Assembly (NCBI GenBank): GCA_004352715.1
Contig: SCFE01000074.1
Location: 1,797,312 to 1,861,311 of the forward strand
Direction of reading: 5' to 3'
Origin: Hofstenia miamia
Taxonomy: Eukaryota > Xenacoelomorpha > Acoela
DNA: 64,000 bases
Shown here: in pieces, positions 40,288 to 54,500 of the stretch
Layout of the letters: each line of letters starts with the position of its first letter
Numbering within the stretch: the stretch's first letter is position 1
The notes under the pieces: generated by a model
What the model saw: the letters and a program-made list of their open reading frames with translations, nothing else
Told to the model about the DNA's origin: nothing
Database searches by the model: none
Program-made: the position numbers and the translations under genes

Positions 40288-43200
40288 CTGACGATGACCC
40301 ATAAGTAGTTGAAATGCATCAACAAGTGCTTATAGACTAAATGAATATATATATATATATATATATATATTATGCGACCGGTTTCGATTTAAAATCATCG
40401 TCAATACAAATTTTGTGGTAATATAATTTACAATTCACTACATTAAATTTTGTTAAATATGCATACACTAAAAGATATTCAATATGTTGGTGGTGCTTTG
40501 TTTATTCATTAGTCTTTGTTTCATTCGAGTTCTTAATAATTAGGGCTTCAGAAATCTTAGTATTAGGTGTTTTAATAATGCTCTTAAAATTATTGATGTT
40601 TGCTCGATGTTGTTCTATTGTATTCCATAGCTATAAAACATTATTCAACATATAATTTCCGCAGTTAGATTATTACGATAGCAAAGCAGTAAATTTTTAT
40701 TAGATTAAATATTAATTTACTTTTCATAATGAATCTCAACTATTATTGTAAAATGCTATTTCTCTGACCTGCAGTCAACTCTCTTAGCTTCTAAAGACAA
40801 ATCCTTCCATGTAGTCATTAATACTTCTTGACGTTCAATTTCCGATGAAGGAACATCTAGGTCATACATGCGAATGGTCCGGTACTTCTCCCAGACATCG
40901 CGAATTTGGAACTCGACATCTAACGAAATGCGTTTGATTTTGGCAATTGTTCCAAGAACGAATTTTAGTTCATCCAAAGAATCAGGTTGCTTAGTAAGAT
41001 CCGCTTGCAAGGTCTGAAAAATTGAAAACAACTCCTGAAAACCTGAAAAACCTTCTTACCGATAGATCATCATCAAGAGTGTCAAGCATAAGCTTGGCAT
41101 TTGCATGAAGTTGATCGGCGATGTTGCGAATCCATGATTTAGCATGATCGCTAACAGAGAATATAAGTGTTTCCAGGTTTAGCTTAATACAGTCATGAAC
41201 AACGTGCGGTTTTTTAAGGCTGATTTCTCGTACGACTGCCGAGTAATATTGAAGTTTCTCATCATATTGAACACACGACATTTGCTTGGCTTCGAATTTT
41301 TCCAGGACAGCAACCTAGATATAAAGTGATTTCGTATTGTAAAAACATGATAAAAGTAGTTAAAGACGGGGAGAGGAGGCCCCAATGGGACACCTATGAC
41401 TATTTGCTAGATGGCGTCTAATAGCATCAGTCCATTACCACATGTCAAATAGTCATAAGTGTCCCATTGGGGCCGCCTCTCCCCGTCTTTAACTACTGAT
41501 AAATAATTATATCTTAAGAAAATATTGACAAATATTTAGGCACGCATTATAAAAGTGGGATCTTAACATAGACGAGTAAACAAAAGTAAATATTTTGTGG
41601 GTCAAAATTTTATTGAAAACCAATTGCAAGAACTAAGGGTTTTGTAACAATTAGCTACTGGACTATAACTTTCAAAATTAATAATATGTGAAAAAACCAA
41701 TCATAATTGTTTTCAATAGACTTAAACTTTTCTATTGACGTGTTTGAGCAGTTGTTAACAATTTATACAAATGGAATGTCACTGAATTTTTTACATGCTA
41801 ACGCTAATAATCCATCTCTTACAGTAGTTTTTATACTTTTATACCATTTGGCAATTGCCCACACAATAGGCATCCAAAAAACGGAAATGTATAAAGATTA
41901 TACATATTTTACAGACTGTGATATAGTGTTCTGCGGCCGTAATACTTTAGCCATAGCCGTTAATACTACAAAGTGAAATACTGCAATTGTCAATTGAACA
42001 ATTAAAGAAAATGGTAATAGCGACTAAGTTTTAAAAAAAAAATATGAAAATAAATTGTTCATTATGTTCAGAAATGAATCTTAGCCGGAATTTTGGCTGT
42101 AAAGCAAAATCTTTGGCCACAGCCGGCCGTTGGATGGGGCTCATTGACCATAGCCGGCTGTTGGCCGCGGCTACGGCCGGCTACTGGCTAAGCTGTGGCC
42201 GCAGAAGACGACTGTGATATACTCATAAAGGCTAAATTTATTAGAGACAAAAAACATGCATGTCCAAAGCATATAAATCTTCTCCAATTTCTCGTTGGAA
42301 TGAACTATTCGTTGGTATTGTATAGTATAGATAGTGAAATCCACTATGTTTGTATTTCAATTAAATTTAGTTTTTACATAGTAAAATGCTGAATATTTAA
42401 TAATAGCAATTTCAATTATTTACTCTGACAAACTGTTAAATCATTACATGTATTGTCTAATGATAAATTAGCTGAGAATTTGGTTCTTCTAAACATTAAT
42501 AATTCTAAGATTTGTATTTTAGCAAATTTTCATAATGACATAAAAGTTTAGAAGAGTTTTTATCTTTAGAACATCAATGAGATGCTTAATACATCATCTA
42601 AGCCTAAGATTTTTTGAAGATATTTTGCAGTTCAAAATCATACTAATGACTCATAGAAATGAAAAAAAATAAACTGTTTTCTATTTTAAGTCCCCAACGA
42701 AAAAAAAATTGTGGCTGTGCGCCTGGAAGCATTTTTAATATGAACGATCAATAATAGATCGCAGTTTAACCATAATTGATTGCCTATTATCAGCTCCATA
42801 TATCAAATAATGGATTACCCTTGCGTTTACACTTCTAGTAAAATGTATCATTTCTTAAATAGAGCCTATTATATCTCTTTGGATTGTGATATTCAGGTAC
42901 AGCCTTGTGCATAAAAGTCCGGACTAATTAAATAATTCCAATTTTAAGCGACTATATAAACCATATTTGTTAAAAATTCGGTGAATACTGGATTCATTCA
43001 CAAAATATCCATTTATCCAATCTAGTTTCAACTGCTTCGACTCTGGAAAGACGAGCTCAATTTCCTTGGGAACGGCTCGTTGGTTTAGAACGGCGTCCTA
43101 GTTTTATTAATGGCCGAACTTGACCGGCTTTTTTATAATATGAAATAATTGAAAATATTATTGCTTTGATAATTTAAAATACCAGTAATCGCGAAGAGAA

Positions 43201-46200
43201 CAATGTTAATGTGAAAAAAAAATTATGTAAAAGAATGAAAAAAACTTTACTTATTTAAATAGATTATCAATATTTTTGGAGGTGTATATACCTGCTGTTG
43301 TTTTTAATGAATGCATACGCAAGTAAACAAAATTTTAATTTGATTCAATTTTGACACATCTGGTACTTTTAGTGTTAAGCATTGTATATTATTATTAATA
43401 CGTACATTTATAAAATTTATCACTTTCTGAAAATCAGTAAGAATTGTTAGCAAATAATCATTTTTAATATTATTTTATTTCTTTGATAATAATAGTATTT
43501 GTATTTATTAATTTTCTAATGAATTGAAGATATGATATGTTAGTAACCAATGCAGTGTTAAAATATTTTCAACATCATTATTCTTTAATTCGTACAAATT
43601 TCCTACCCATACTTTCGCGTAACTAACTAATATAAGGCTTTCTCACAACTTATAGTATCTAAGAGTTGATACACAAAAGCTGAATTAAAAAATGTCTCTA
43701 ACTGCATAAAAATTTTGTACACCTGACTGCAAACTATTTTAGAGACTAAATAAAAACCATTCTTTACATATATAAAAAACAATTATGCATAAGAAATTCT
43801 TTGAAATAGTTCATTTATATAAGAATTTTAGACATAGTAAGATATCAATTGATATACATTCCATTCTGGTATATAATTGGTACAGCTAGCATCGCAAATA
43901 AGCAAAACAAAAAATTAGATGCTAATACTCCGTCTTATGTGCTAAAATCAAACATTTGAATGATATTCTTTAACAACATATTTTAGCGATAAGACCAACC
44001 CAATATTTATATTTTATCGCAAATTGATGGTCTGACATGCTCTTTTGGTCAAAATAAATAAATAATTTGATGTATAATATAACCAGATATTACAAGCAAT
44101 TAACTAAAAGAAAGTGTTGAAAAATGAAGAAAATACAAATATTTAAGCAGATTTGCGCTGAAGATTGTGGGAATAAAATGATGTCTAAAATGCCATTTTG
44201 ACACCGGACACATTCTAAATTTTTAAATATTGTAATAAACATTGTACTACCACAGGTAATCACATACCTTATCGATTTTCCAGAGAGAATAGTATCGCTT
44301 CCATTGTGCCAGGTGTTTATTAGTAACATTAAGTGATTTCTGAAAGTTTGTTGTAATAGATGCGACCAACTCCTTTACTGCCGGAACTAACATGACGTCA
44401 TTGTAGAATGTAATCAGAACTGGTTCATCTTCACCTAATTAACGAAGATTTTATTAATATGTTTCAGCAGCTTAACGCAGATATTTTTTTATGAAATAAA
44501 CAAACATTGAGATTAGTTTGCTTTTTCAATCAAGTGCAAAATAAATATGAAGCCAATCACTACTTAATAGTCAAGACAATGTCAACTTAAAGATTTTTAA
44601 ATTTTATATATCAGAAGCGTAGTTAGCCAATGGAATATAGGGGCAAAGAAAATTATATAGCAATTTTATTGCAATCTTCTAATAAGCTAGTTACTTTTAT
44701 CTCTGATGGGAGGATGATCTGATTTCAATTTTTCAATTGGGGGGGGGGGGGGGGGGGGGGNNNNNNNNNNNNNNNNNNNNNNNNNNNNNNNNNNNNNNNN
44801 NNNNNNNNNNNNNNNNNNNNNNNNNNNNNNNNNNNNNNNNNNNNNNNNNNNNNNNNNNNNGGGGGGGGGGTGGAGGGGGGATGGCCCCCAGCCCCCTGTA
44901 GCTACGCCACTGATTCATGCATCAAATCAACACGGTGTTTTAGCAACAACCGATTATTTTAGACCGGTTTTGGAAAATTAAACAGTAAAAATGTCACCTT
45001 ATTGCAAAGAGCTTATATATTAGAAAGCATACATTAAAAAAATTGAATTGAGTTTTTATTATTTTTGAGGGGATGGTAGCTATGCCACTGATATATATAT
45101 ATATATATATACAAAATATATTTTTGTCTCAAAAATGATTTTAAAAGTATTTCTCACACCATTGATGCAAATAAATAAAACCTTTTAAAAATATAGCCTA
45201 CTATAATGGTATTTAACTTCGAAAAAGCTAACAATTAGACACATAAATATTACTACATTTCATAGGAGAAGCAAACAACAAAGTTTACTCTGCGTGAATG
45301 TTCACACCCGAAAATTCATTGTCTAAGCACTTAGCATTTAGTTTGACCTCTAAGCAGATTTTTCGAAAGGTTAAAGAAAAATTGGGGAAAACTAATTTTA
45401 GTAGAGATATCGAAAAAATAAACGATATAATTTAATGAATTGCCATTGAGTAGGCATCAAATAAATTTTTTTATATAAATCTATAAATTTGATGACGACC
45501 TTTGACATATTGAGGTGGCACTGGGATACAGGATCCGTGCATCCATCTTGCGAAATACTTGGAGCATTCAAGGCAATCTCGTAGATTATTGATCAACTGC
45601 TTTGAAATCTCATTCACACCAGGAACCAACACGATATCAGGCACGATCAAATTTGCATCAATCTAAGCAAGTGTATGTTGCAAAACCTAAAAGGAAATCA
45701 GAGAAAACTCACTTGAAAAAGAGGCTTATTATCTGTGATCATAGCATTAAATCTTGATAAGTTGCTTGTAGTTAGTTTGACTAAAGTGTTGAAAGCCTTG
45801 ACCTCCCAATACGTGTAATAGGGGATTAGCTTGTGTGATTTTCCACTGTTTGAATGTATTACCAAACCTTCCATCTTAGTAAGAAGTGGTCCAATGGCCA
45901 GATATTTTCGTGAAAGAATCTCAAGATCATGAGATCTTTCGCGTTCGATGTGTTCGAAAAACTCCTAAAGAATATTCTCCTTCACATGAAACTTTAAGAA
46001 TAAATTTAACATCCAAATGACATTTTCAAATACTTAACAAAACATAACTAATTGTATTTTGAGATTCTTAATTAATAAAAAAGAAAGAGTAAAGATTTAT
46101 GGTATGTAATGAGACTATATCACTACAAATTTTAAAGTTTCAAAAACAAGATATTCAGAGGATACATGTGTACCAAATTTGTACCTGGTCTTGGTCACCT

Positions 46201-47325
46201 TATATATTAAGCCAAAAAAGTCTAAATGTTGTAAGTTTAAAAACTATGTCTAAGTCTTACAAAGGCTAATATGAATTTATTATTTTGATTCAGTAAAAAT
46301 ATTGGTAAACATAAAGAGAACATTTTATCTAAGAAGTTGCGATGCAATTTCTTGTTTCGAAAATCATACTTGAGATCTTAATCACTGCTTTGCTGAAATA
46401 TTCTCATTAACTAAACTAAAATTCTGTTAATGGTAATATTTCTTCAGTCAGTAATTTGAATTTTTGCACATAAATTTGTTTGCTTATGACTGTCTACTCA
46501 AAAATTTTTATTCCACTAGTTCTAAACTGTAAAATTACTTTCTCCTCTCATTGGTTAAGATATTTTGTTTGGCCAGAATGGTCCAGCGGATTTGCATGGA
46601 CTGGAATATGCAAAAAAGATGCCAATTTACATATCTGATGTCTGCTACAAAAATCTTATGAAAAGTTATAAAACTTGTCAATTTATAGTTTACTATTTAC
46701 AAAGTTGATGCAAAAACATCTTTCAAAACGACTTAAACTAATAATATGCGTTTACAAAATTACTTAAAGTATTACAAAAAATATTAACACCACATTTGAA
46801 TTATAAGCATTTAAAAACTATTAAGAAAAAGATAATAAATATGATCAATTAAATGCATGGAGACATCAATGAATATTCTTTGATTTACAATACAATGCTT
46901 TGGCTTTTAAAAATGTTACCTTTGGGGAAAGCAGTTGATTTAGAGGACCAGGTGGTGGCAATTTAAACAGATTGGCGGATTCAATCAGGTCAATTCTGGA
47001 TTGAATGTCACTGGCGTTTTTCTGAACTTGATTAACAAGCGATTCAAATTTACTAATATGTTGACAGCATTTATGGATAAAATCACTGATCCCCAGAGAA
47101 TTCCAGTTCAGTCGAGTAAATCCAGGTTTCAAAACACGACGTAAGCCTTTTAAATGATCTTCGAGAAGTAATGTCTAAAGGCAAACGATATTAATTTATC
47201 CTTAAAACTGGAGCAACACTAGTCATGTTGATTAGGAATACAAATCAGCAATTAGACAATAAAAGTTTCAAATTCAGGACAGTAGCGATCCTGACATTTA
47301 ATATTTAATGAGGTTCCAAAGAATA

Positions 47326-47365
<40 letters not shown>

Positions 47366-49721
47366 TATTAATGCTTGTATTATTGTAAAAATCCAACAAT
47401 ATTATTTCGTAAGCTCATTCTTGTAAATAATTGAACTTCCTTTTAATGCGCTTAGGGGACCAGCCTTTGCATTTGAACCGATCGTATACTCCAAGCCTGT
47501 TTCGGATCTCCCCTCAAATTCAGGAAATACCTTTATTAAAGATCTGTTCAGTCTATAGTTTGTAACTTTGTTGAGATAAATATTAACTAACAAAACAAAA
47601 AATTGGAAAATGCGATTTCTATTTAAAAAGGATACATCAAAGTTTCTATTTGCAAATTTCAAGAAGCAGATACGGCTAAGAATGTAAGTACAAGCAGAAA
47701 AATGTTCTGCTTAGTTGTTTTTATTAAAAAGCATTATTCTTTCTGTTCTCAACTTGCTTCACTGTAATATCATTTATTTCATTTAAAGGTTGATGCTACT
47801 GTCTATCTCGCAAAGACCACAGTAAAATAATCAATAAAATCTGCAGAAGTAAAAAATTAAGTTATATGAATGTAATCTAAAACTACCAAAAATGATATAA
47901 TAGAGTCAAATCATTGGCCTAAATCCAACAATTTTGTCATGGTTGATGTAACCATAAATTAATTATTTATACATTGGATTTTGAAAGATAACTTAATGTT
48001 TAATCCGAATGGAATCACTTAGTCCAATGTGTTTTTGTTTACCCATTAAACTAAAAAATATGAAGTGACTAACTTCAGCCTCGTTCAAGGAATCAAGAGC
48101 AGCATGATAACGATGTAACATATTTTTTAGTCCATCCACATACTTGATGTACTTTTCTTCTTGAAGGGTTACATTGCGAGCGGTTTCAGGAATTTGAAAT
48201 CCAAGATTCTCCATGTACTTGGTTTCAGTAATGATTTCAGCAAGTTCTGGCATAAAATCCACAATATATTTCACTCGACCAATCTTCTCATCTAAGATTG
48301 GATTACTAATAGATGATGAAAAACTAGAATTACTTACCTTCAACGTCCATTTCATTGTGGGTCAACGAAATTCCTGTAGCACTTTTGATGTTGATCTGAG
48401 GTCGCGTAAGAAGATTTCGCTTTAAATATGAGGAAAGAACTTGAGTAACATGATTTTTCCATTTTTCATATATAGTATCCTCATATTCCTTCATTTGCTT
48501 CGCTACTTCCAAATATCGTTCACGGGCCTAAACCACAGAAAATGTATATTTTCAAAAAACAAATACACTAACAATAAGCAATATTAAATTTTAAAGATGT
48601 TAAGAACTCTTGTTTCAGAATAGAAGACAATACACATAAAGTATAATAAGAAATGAAGTCATGAAGGGCTATACTTATGCACTAACCAAAGGTAATTATA
48701 ATAATGATGTTGCTAAAATGCCTCTTGCAAAGATTTTAAAGCACCACATTGCATCATACATAAGTATAAATTATACGAAGGTGGACAAAATAATAGATCA
48801 GAAAAAATCAATAACTATAAAATAGCGAACACAATTAATGCATATATCTGAAAATGCATCAATCCCGTAATGAAAACCCATACATAACTATGGATTTCTA
48901 CTATTATACCATGACAATAACATAACTTAAAACTGTAAAATGAAAAGTCACACAAATACCTGTTTTCCAACTTCACTAGTTAGCATCTCATTATCTGGAG
49001 ATTGAAATCTAATGACTGTATGTTTGATTCTATGATATAAAGACCTCTCCCAAGCGATTGCTCCAGCCAGAGGTGGTTGGTTTTTGTTCAGAGGGGGATC
49101 TTCCTTATGAGTAACAAATAAAGTATTCATATTGTCAATCTAAAGTAGAATCAGTGGAAATAGTGTTGCATAGAATGTATAACATACTTCTTTCATGTAG
49201 GCAGTTAAGATGTCATTGAACTTCATCATCATAAGATCATTGATGGTTTTTCGCGATTTTATTTTTTTGAAATTTAAGAGAAGATCAAATGCCCCTTCAG
49301 CAGATCGCAACTTAGCGAATGACTCATCAATAAAGGCTTTGGCCTCGTTTTCAATGTTCGTTACTTCATATCGAAATTTTTCCATCACTTGTGTCCATTG
49401 TGGACGCGTACTAATACTCCAAACGTCAAATGCAACCTAAACTAATTCATTACCAGAATAATTCAAAATATATATATATATATATATTTTAATCTTTCAA
49501 TATCTGCAAAAATACCAGTTAGGATATATCTATATATATATATATATANNNNNNNNNNNNNNNNNNNNNNNNNNNNNNNNNNNNNNNNNNNNNNNNNNNN
49601 NNNNNNNNNNNNNNNNNNNNNNNNNNNNNNNNNNNNNNNNNNNNNNNNNNNNNNNNNNNNNNNNNNNNNNNNNNNNNNNNNNNNNNNNNNNNNNNNNNNN
49701 NNNNNNNNNNNNNNNNNNNNN

Positions 49722-49754
<33 letters not shown>

Positions 49755-50065
49755 AGACACCAAGGATAAGAAGATGTATAAAATGTAAGACTTAGGTATA
49801 AAATATCAAGCAAATAAATTTATATTATTTAAACGTAAAAATATGCACAATAATTTATGAGATTATTTTCTCATTGGAATGGAGAATAGAAAGTAGATAG
49901 CATTCGATAATATTCTATATCAAATTGGAGTATATTGCATGAAAAATCGCATAACCAAGGAAATAATTACCATAATAAATGAAAACTATTATTTTGTAAA
50001 ATTCACAAAATAAAATAATTAAATTTGTAAAAAGTTATAATACAACATTCTTTATGAACTTAGAA

Positions 50066-50110
<45 letters not shown>

Positions 50111-50862
50111 TATGCACTTCAAATTTTTGAAGCAATCATGTACTTGACTAAAATTGAAGAAAATACATACTTCTTTCATAGGATATACCAAGGCCTTCAC
50201 CCGTTCTAGAACATCTCCTATCTTTTTGGGATCTCCGGTAACAGCAATTAGCTCAGGACCAAAAATGTTGTGAAACTCTTCAAGGACCTAAATAATACTC
50301 ATTGCTACTTCTTCAATATCTACACATTCTTGAATGTATCTTATGAAGTAAATCTGTATCATAAAATTTATTGAAGGTTTGGATCATATTGTTTAAAAAC
50401 TATGAATGGCTAAACTCTTTTGCTAGATTAAAATATAGCTTAGCACTAAAGAATCAATTATTGAAAGAAGCATAAAGAATTATTGCATCATCATATTCTG
50501 AATAATACTTACTTGAGCAATTTCTCCAATATCTTTACATATAGTTGCCATATAATTAGTTTTACCAAAAATTTCATTTTTAGGAAATTCCCAACGTGCA
50601 TCTCTCCCCGATGCTTCAATTCGTGCTCGAACTTCTTTATAGGAATCCGCCCACATTTCAAGAGTTTTTTGCGCTTCTGAAGCAATCTCTGCGACCTCAG
50701 GTGGTGGCTTACTAAACAAATTCAAATATATTGCATGAAAAATCACATAATCAAGGTAATAATTAACATAATAAATGATAACTACTATTTTGTAAAATTC
50801 ACAAAATAAAATAATTAAATTTGTAAAAAGTTATAATAGAACATTCTTTATGAACTTAGAAG

Positions 50863-50896
<34 letters not shown>

Positions 50897-51522
50897 NNNN
50901 NNNNNNNNNNNNNNNNNNNNNNNNNNNNNNNNNNNNNNNNNNNNNNNNNNNNNNNNNNNNNNNNNNNNNNNNNNNNNNNNNNNNNNNNNNNNNNNNNNNN
51001 NNNNNNNNNNNNNNNNNNNNNNNNNNNNNNNNNNNNNNNNNNNNNNNNNNNNNNNNNNNNNNNNNNNNNNNNNNNNNNNNNNNNNNNNNNNNNNNNNNNN
51101 NNNNNNNNNNNNNNNNNNNNNNNNNNNNNNNNNNNNNNNNNNNNNNNNNNNNNNNNNNNNNNNNNNNNNNNNNNNNNNNNNATATATATATATATATATA
51201 TATATATATCAAGACACCAAGGATAAGAAGATGTATAAAATGTAAGACTTAGGTATAAAATATCAAGCAAATAAATTTATATTATTTAAACGTAAAAATA
51301 TGCACAATAATTTATGAGATTATTTTCTCATTGGAATGGAGAATAGAAAGTAGATAGCATTCGATAATATTCTATATCAAATTGGAGTATATTGCATGAA
51401 AAATCGCATAACCAAGGAAATAATTACCATAATAAATGAAAACTATTATTTTGTAAAATTCACAAAATAAAATAATTAAATTTGTAAAAAGTTATAATAC
51501 AACATTCTTTATGAACTTAGAA

Positions 51523-51564
<42 letters not shown>

Positions 51565-54500
51565 CAAAGATAAGATGTACAAAATGTACAACCTAGGTAT
51601 AAAATATCAAGCAAATAAATTTATTTTATATAAACGTAAAAATATGCACAATAATTGATGAGATTATTTTCTCATTGGAATGGAGAATAGAAAGCTTTAT
51701 ATCAATATAAAACTATACTCAAATATTTCATTAATGGGAACAACACTGGCCACGCGTTCTGCTAATTCCCATGCTATTCTTTTCATCAGTGGAACCATTC
51801 TTTCATCTTTGTTATAATGCCTCGAAATAATCCATACCATCCTCAAAGCATTCATCATTGAGGGTATCGTATCCAAAACGATGGCGAAGTTTGTACCATA
51901 GGCGATGCTCTTGAAATGCCTTTCAAGCGTGGATAAAAATCTAAACAAAGTATACAGAGTGCAAAACAAGGATAAAAGAGAAACAAAGGTGTGCTAAATC
52001 CCATAGAGGATTTTATTTGGAAAATCTAATCACTAAAACAATTAAAACAATTTTTATTATACAATTGTGTAAAAATAAACAAACCCAAGCCCACACTCAT
52101 ATGCTTAAAGAAAGTGTATAGCTACTATCTACATTGTATTTGATGAAAAATAGGGGCTATATATTGAAGTGCAATTGGAAAATTTAGGATAAAAAATTAT
52201 TTAAAAATATTGAAAATAGTCCATAAATTATTTTGAATAGAAATGATTCATTAGAAGTTGGATTGTTTTATGAACTAAACATAAACCTGCAATAATAGTT
52301 CAACATTGCTGTTAAAATCCAAACTATGCATCTTAAATCTACAACATCCACAATGGGTAGACAAATCATGTGATTTTTCTCTCAACTGCTATTAAATTCA
52401 TAAGTTACCAATTCGATAATTTTAAAATGCACGATCTATAAGCGACATTATTTTGGGAATTTAATAAACTTTATAACTCATAGAGAACTATTACAAGCTT
52501 GCAAAATTGTGAATTTCTGAGAAATTGATATCACCGTTAGATGGCTTCTAAAAAAGATGCAAATTTACGTAAATAACACGGTTCATCTATCCAAAACATT
52601 CAGGCCCATTGGCAGCATTAACACTTAAGAAGGATCGATGCGCATTTAGAAGGTGTTATTGAGAATTTCGACTCTGTATATAATATTAACTAAAATTTTA
52701 ACTAGTCTGTACACCATTTTATTTTTTTTGCATCCATGGGCGTACGCGGGTTTTCTGACTTGTGAGGTCATCTAGTATAGTGATCAAATAAGTGACCAAA
52801 AGCGGAGAGAAGCTCCGCGAATTTTTTTTAAAAATATAGACAAAATAGACCTTAGGATTGCATTATTAGAAGCAATGTTACAACAATTGAATTAAAAAAT
52901 TTTATTTTTACATGCTGATTTTGCTTTTAGCTTTGTTGTCTAGGAGGGGTTGCCTGACCTTCCAGGGGGAGGGTTCGACCCCTTCTAACCCCCGTGGCTA
53001 CGGGCCTGAAAATATTTTATTAAAACCATCTTCCTTTAAAAAAAAGTGGGGTTTGTTTGGGAAATTTTTAAATATGGAGACATTAATGTGCTCTACTTTT
53101 GTGATAAAAATTTGTGCAAAAAATTACTCCTGTGCCTAAAGTGGGCTCAAGCTGTTTAACTCATTCTGAATTGCCATCATTTGTAATGCAAGATCCGTTT
53201 GGGCATGTTCTATTGTGGCTACAAGCAATCTGATTCATAAACGTTGTCATAAATGGATTCTCCCTCCTACAAACATTAATTACAAAAATTGTTTTCTTAG
53301 AAAATCAAATATTTCTAATAACTCACTATTTTCAGTTTTTATTCCTGATAATTTATCAAGCTTTTTTATAATGAAATTAATACCTATTCAAACCAAATTT
53401 CTTGCAGTTCACAAATATGTGAAAATCTTTAAAAAAATTTAATTTTTTTGCCTGCTACTCCGCGTATTTCAAAGAAACTGATTAGAGAAATATTCAATTT
53501 TATATAAAATACTTTTGTAATTTATTTTTATTACTATGCCTAATAAAATTTATCATTAGTATTTCATTTTACATTTTTAATGCCTCTGCACTCCGCAATG
53601 TGATGACGCGACATGACAAAATTCAATTTTATATAAAATACTTTTGTAATTTATTTTTATTACTATGCCTAATAAAATTTATCATTAGTATTTCATTTTA
53701 CATTTTTAATGTCTCTGCACTCCACCATGTGATGACGTGGCATGACAATATTGAATATTTCACATATATTTAACAATCCAAACTGATTGTATATTTATCA
53801 TTTAATTTGGATTTTTATAAAAAAATAGTAGAGCGGGAAAAGCAAATATATTAAAAACATACCGAACGTTATCCTTTGCCTCTATAAAATCTGCCGTTAA
53901 ATCGGAGTTGACCGAATCGAACTCTTGCCAAACTGAACTATCACATTCACGCAATAATGATAATAGATGTGTAACACCGGGAATTTTTACTTGTTCAGCT
54001 AGAGCGCTCAAAGCAGTGTTTCTCTCGCGCCAGTATTCAATTTCTGCTAAAGGACCATTGCCTTGAGGAGCGCGCTGCTTCAAATTTTCTAATGCTTCTA
54101 CAATTTGAATCTAAATGAATTAAAAGCAAATAAGATTCCAGGCTTTATAACAACGTACTTCCCAGTTTTTAACAGCGACCTCAAGCTTTGATATGATGTC
54201 TTCATTCAATTGATCAATGGTTAGATCTCCAAGATCGGGGACCTCTAGTCTCACTTCGCCTTCTAATTGTGTTATTGTACGTGATAAAGAACGAGAAAAT
54301 TTCGCCAAATTAATTAAAAATTCATCTCTTAACATTAATCTGTTCCGTGCATCAAATTTCTTTTTAAGACGTTCGGCGTCAGTCTCATCTTCATCATTAG
54401 GATCTTCACGTTTACTTGCGATTGATAAAGAACGTTTATCACCATTTTTGTGTGCATAATATGAAAGTAGAGGATTGAAAATCTAAAGAATTATTCTAAG

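Noticed and set aside
44733-44918. Proline-rich ORF across the poly-G tract
   Set aside because: It is a reading of a homopolymer and 100 Ns.
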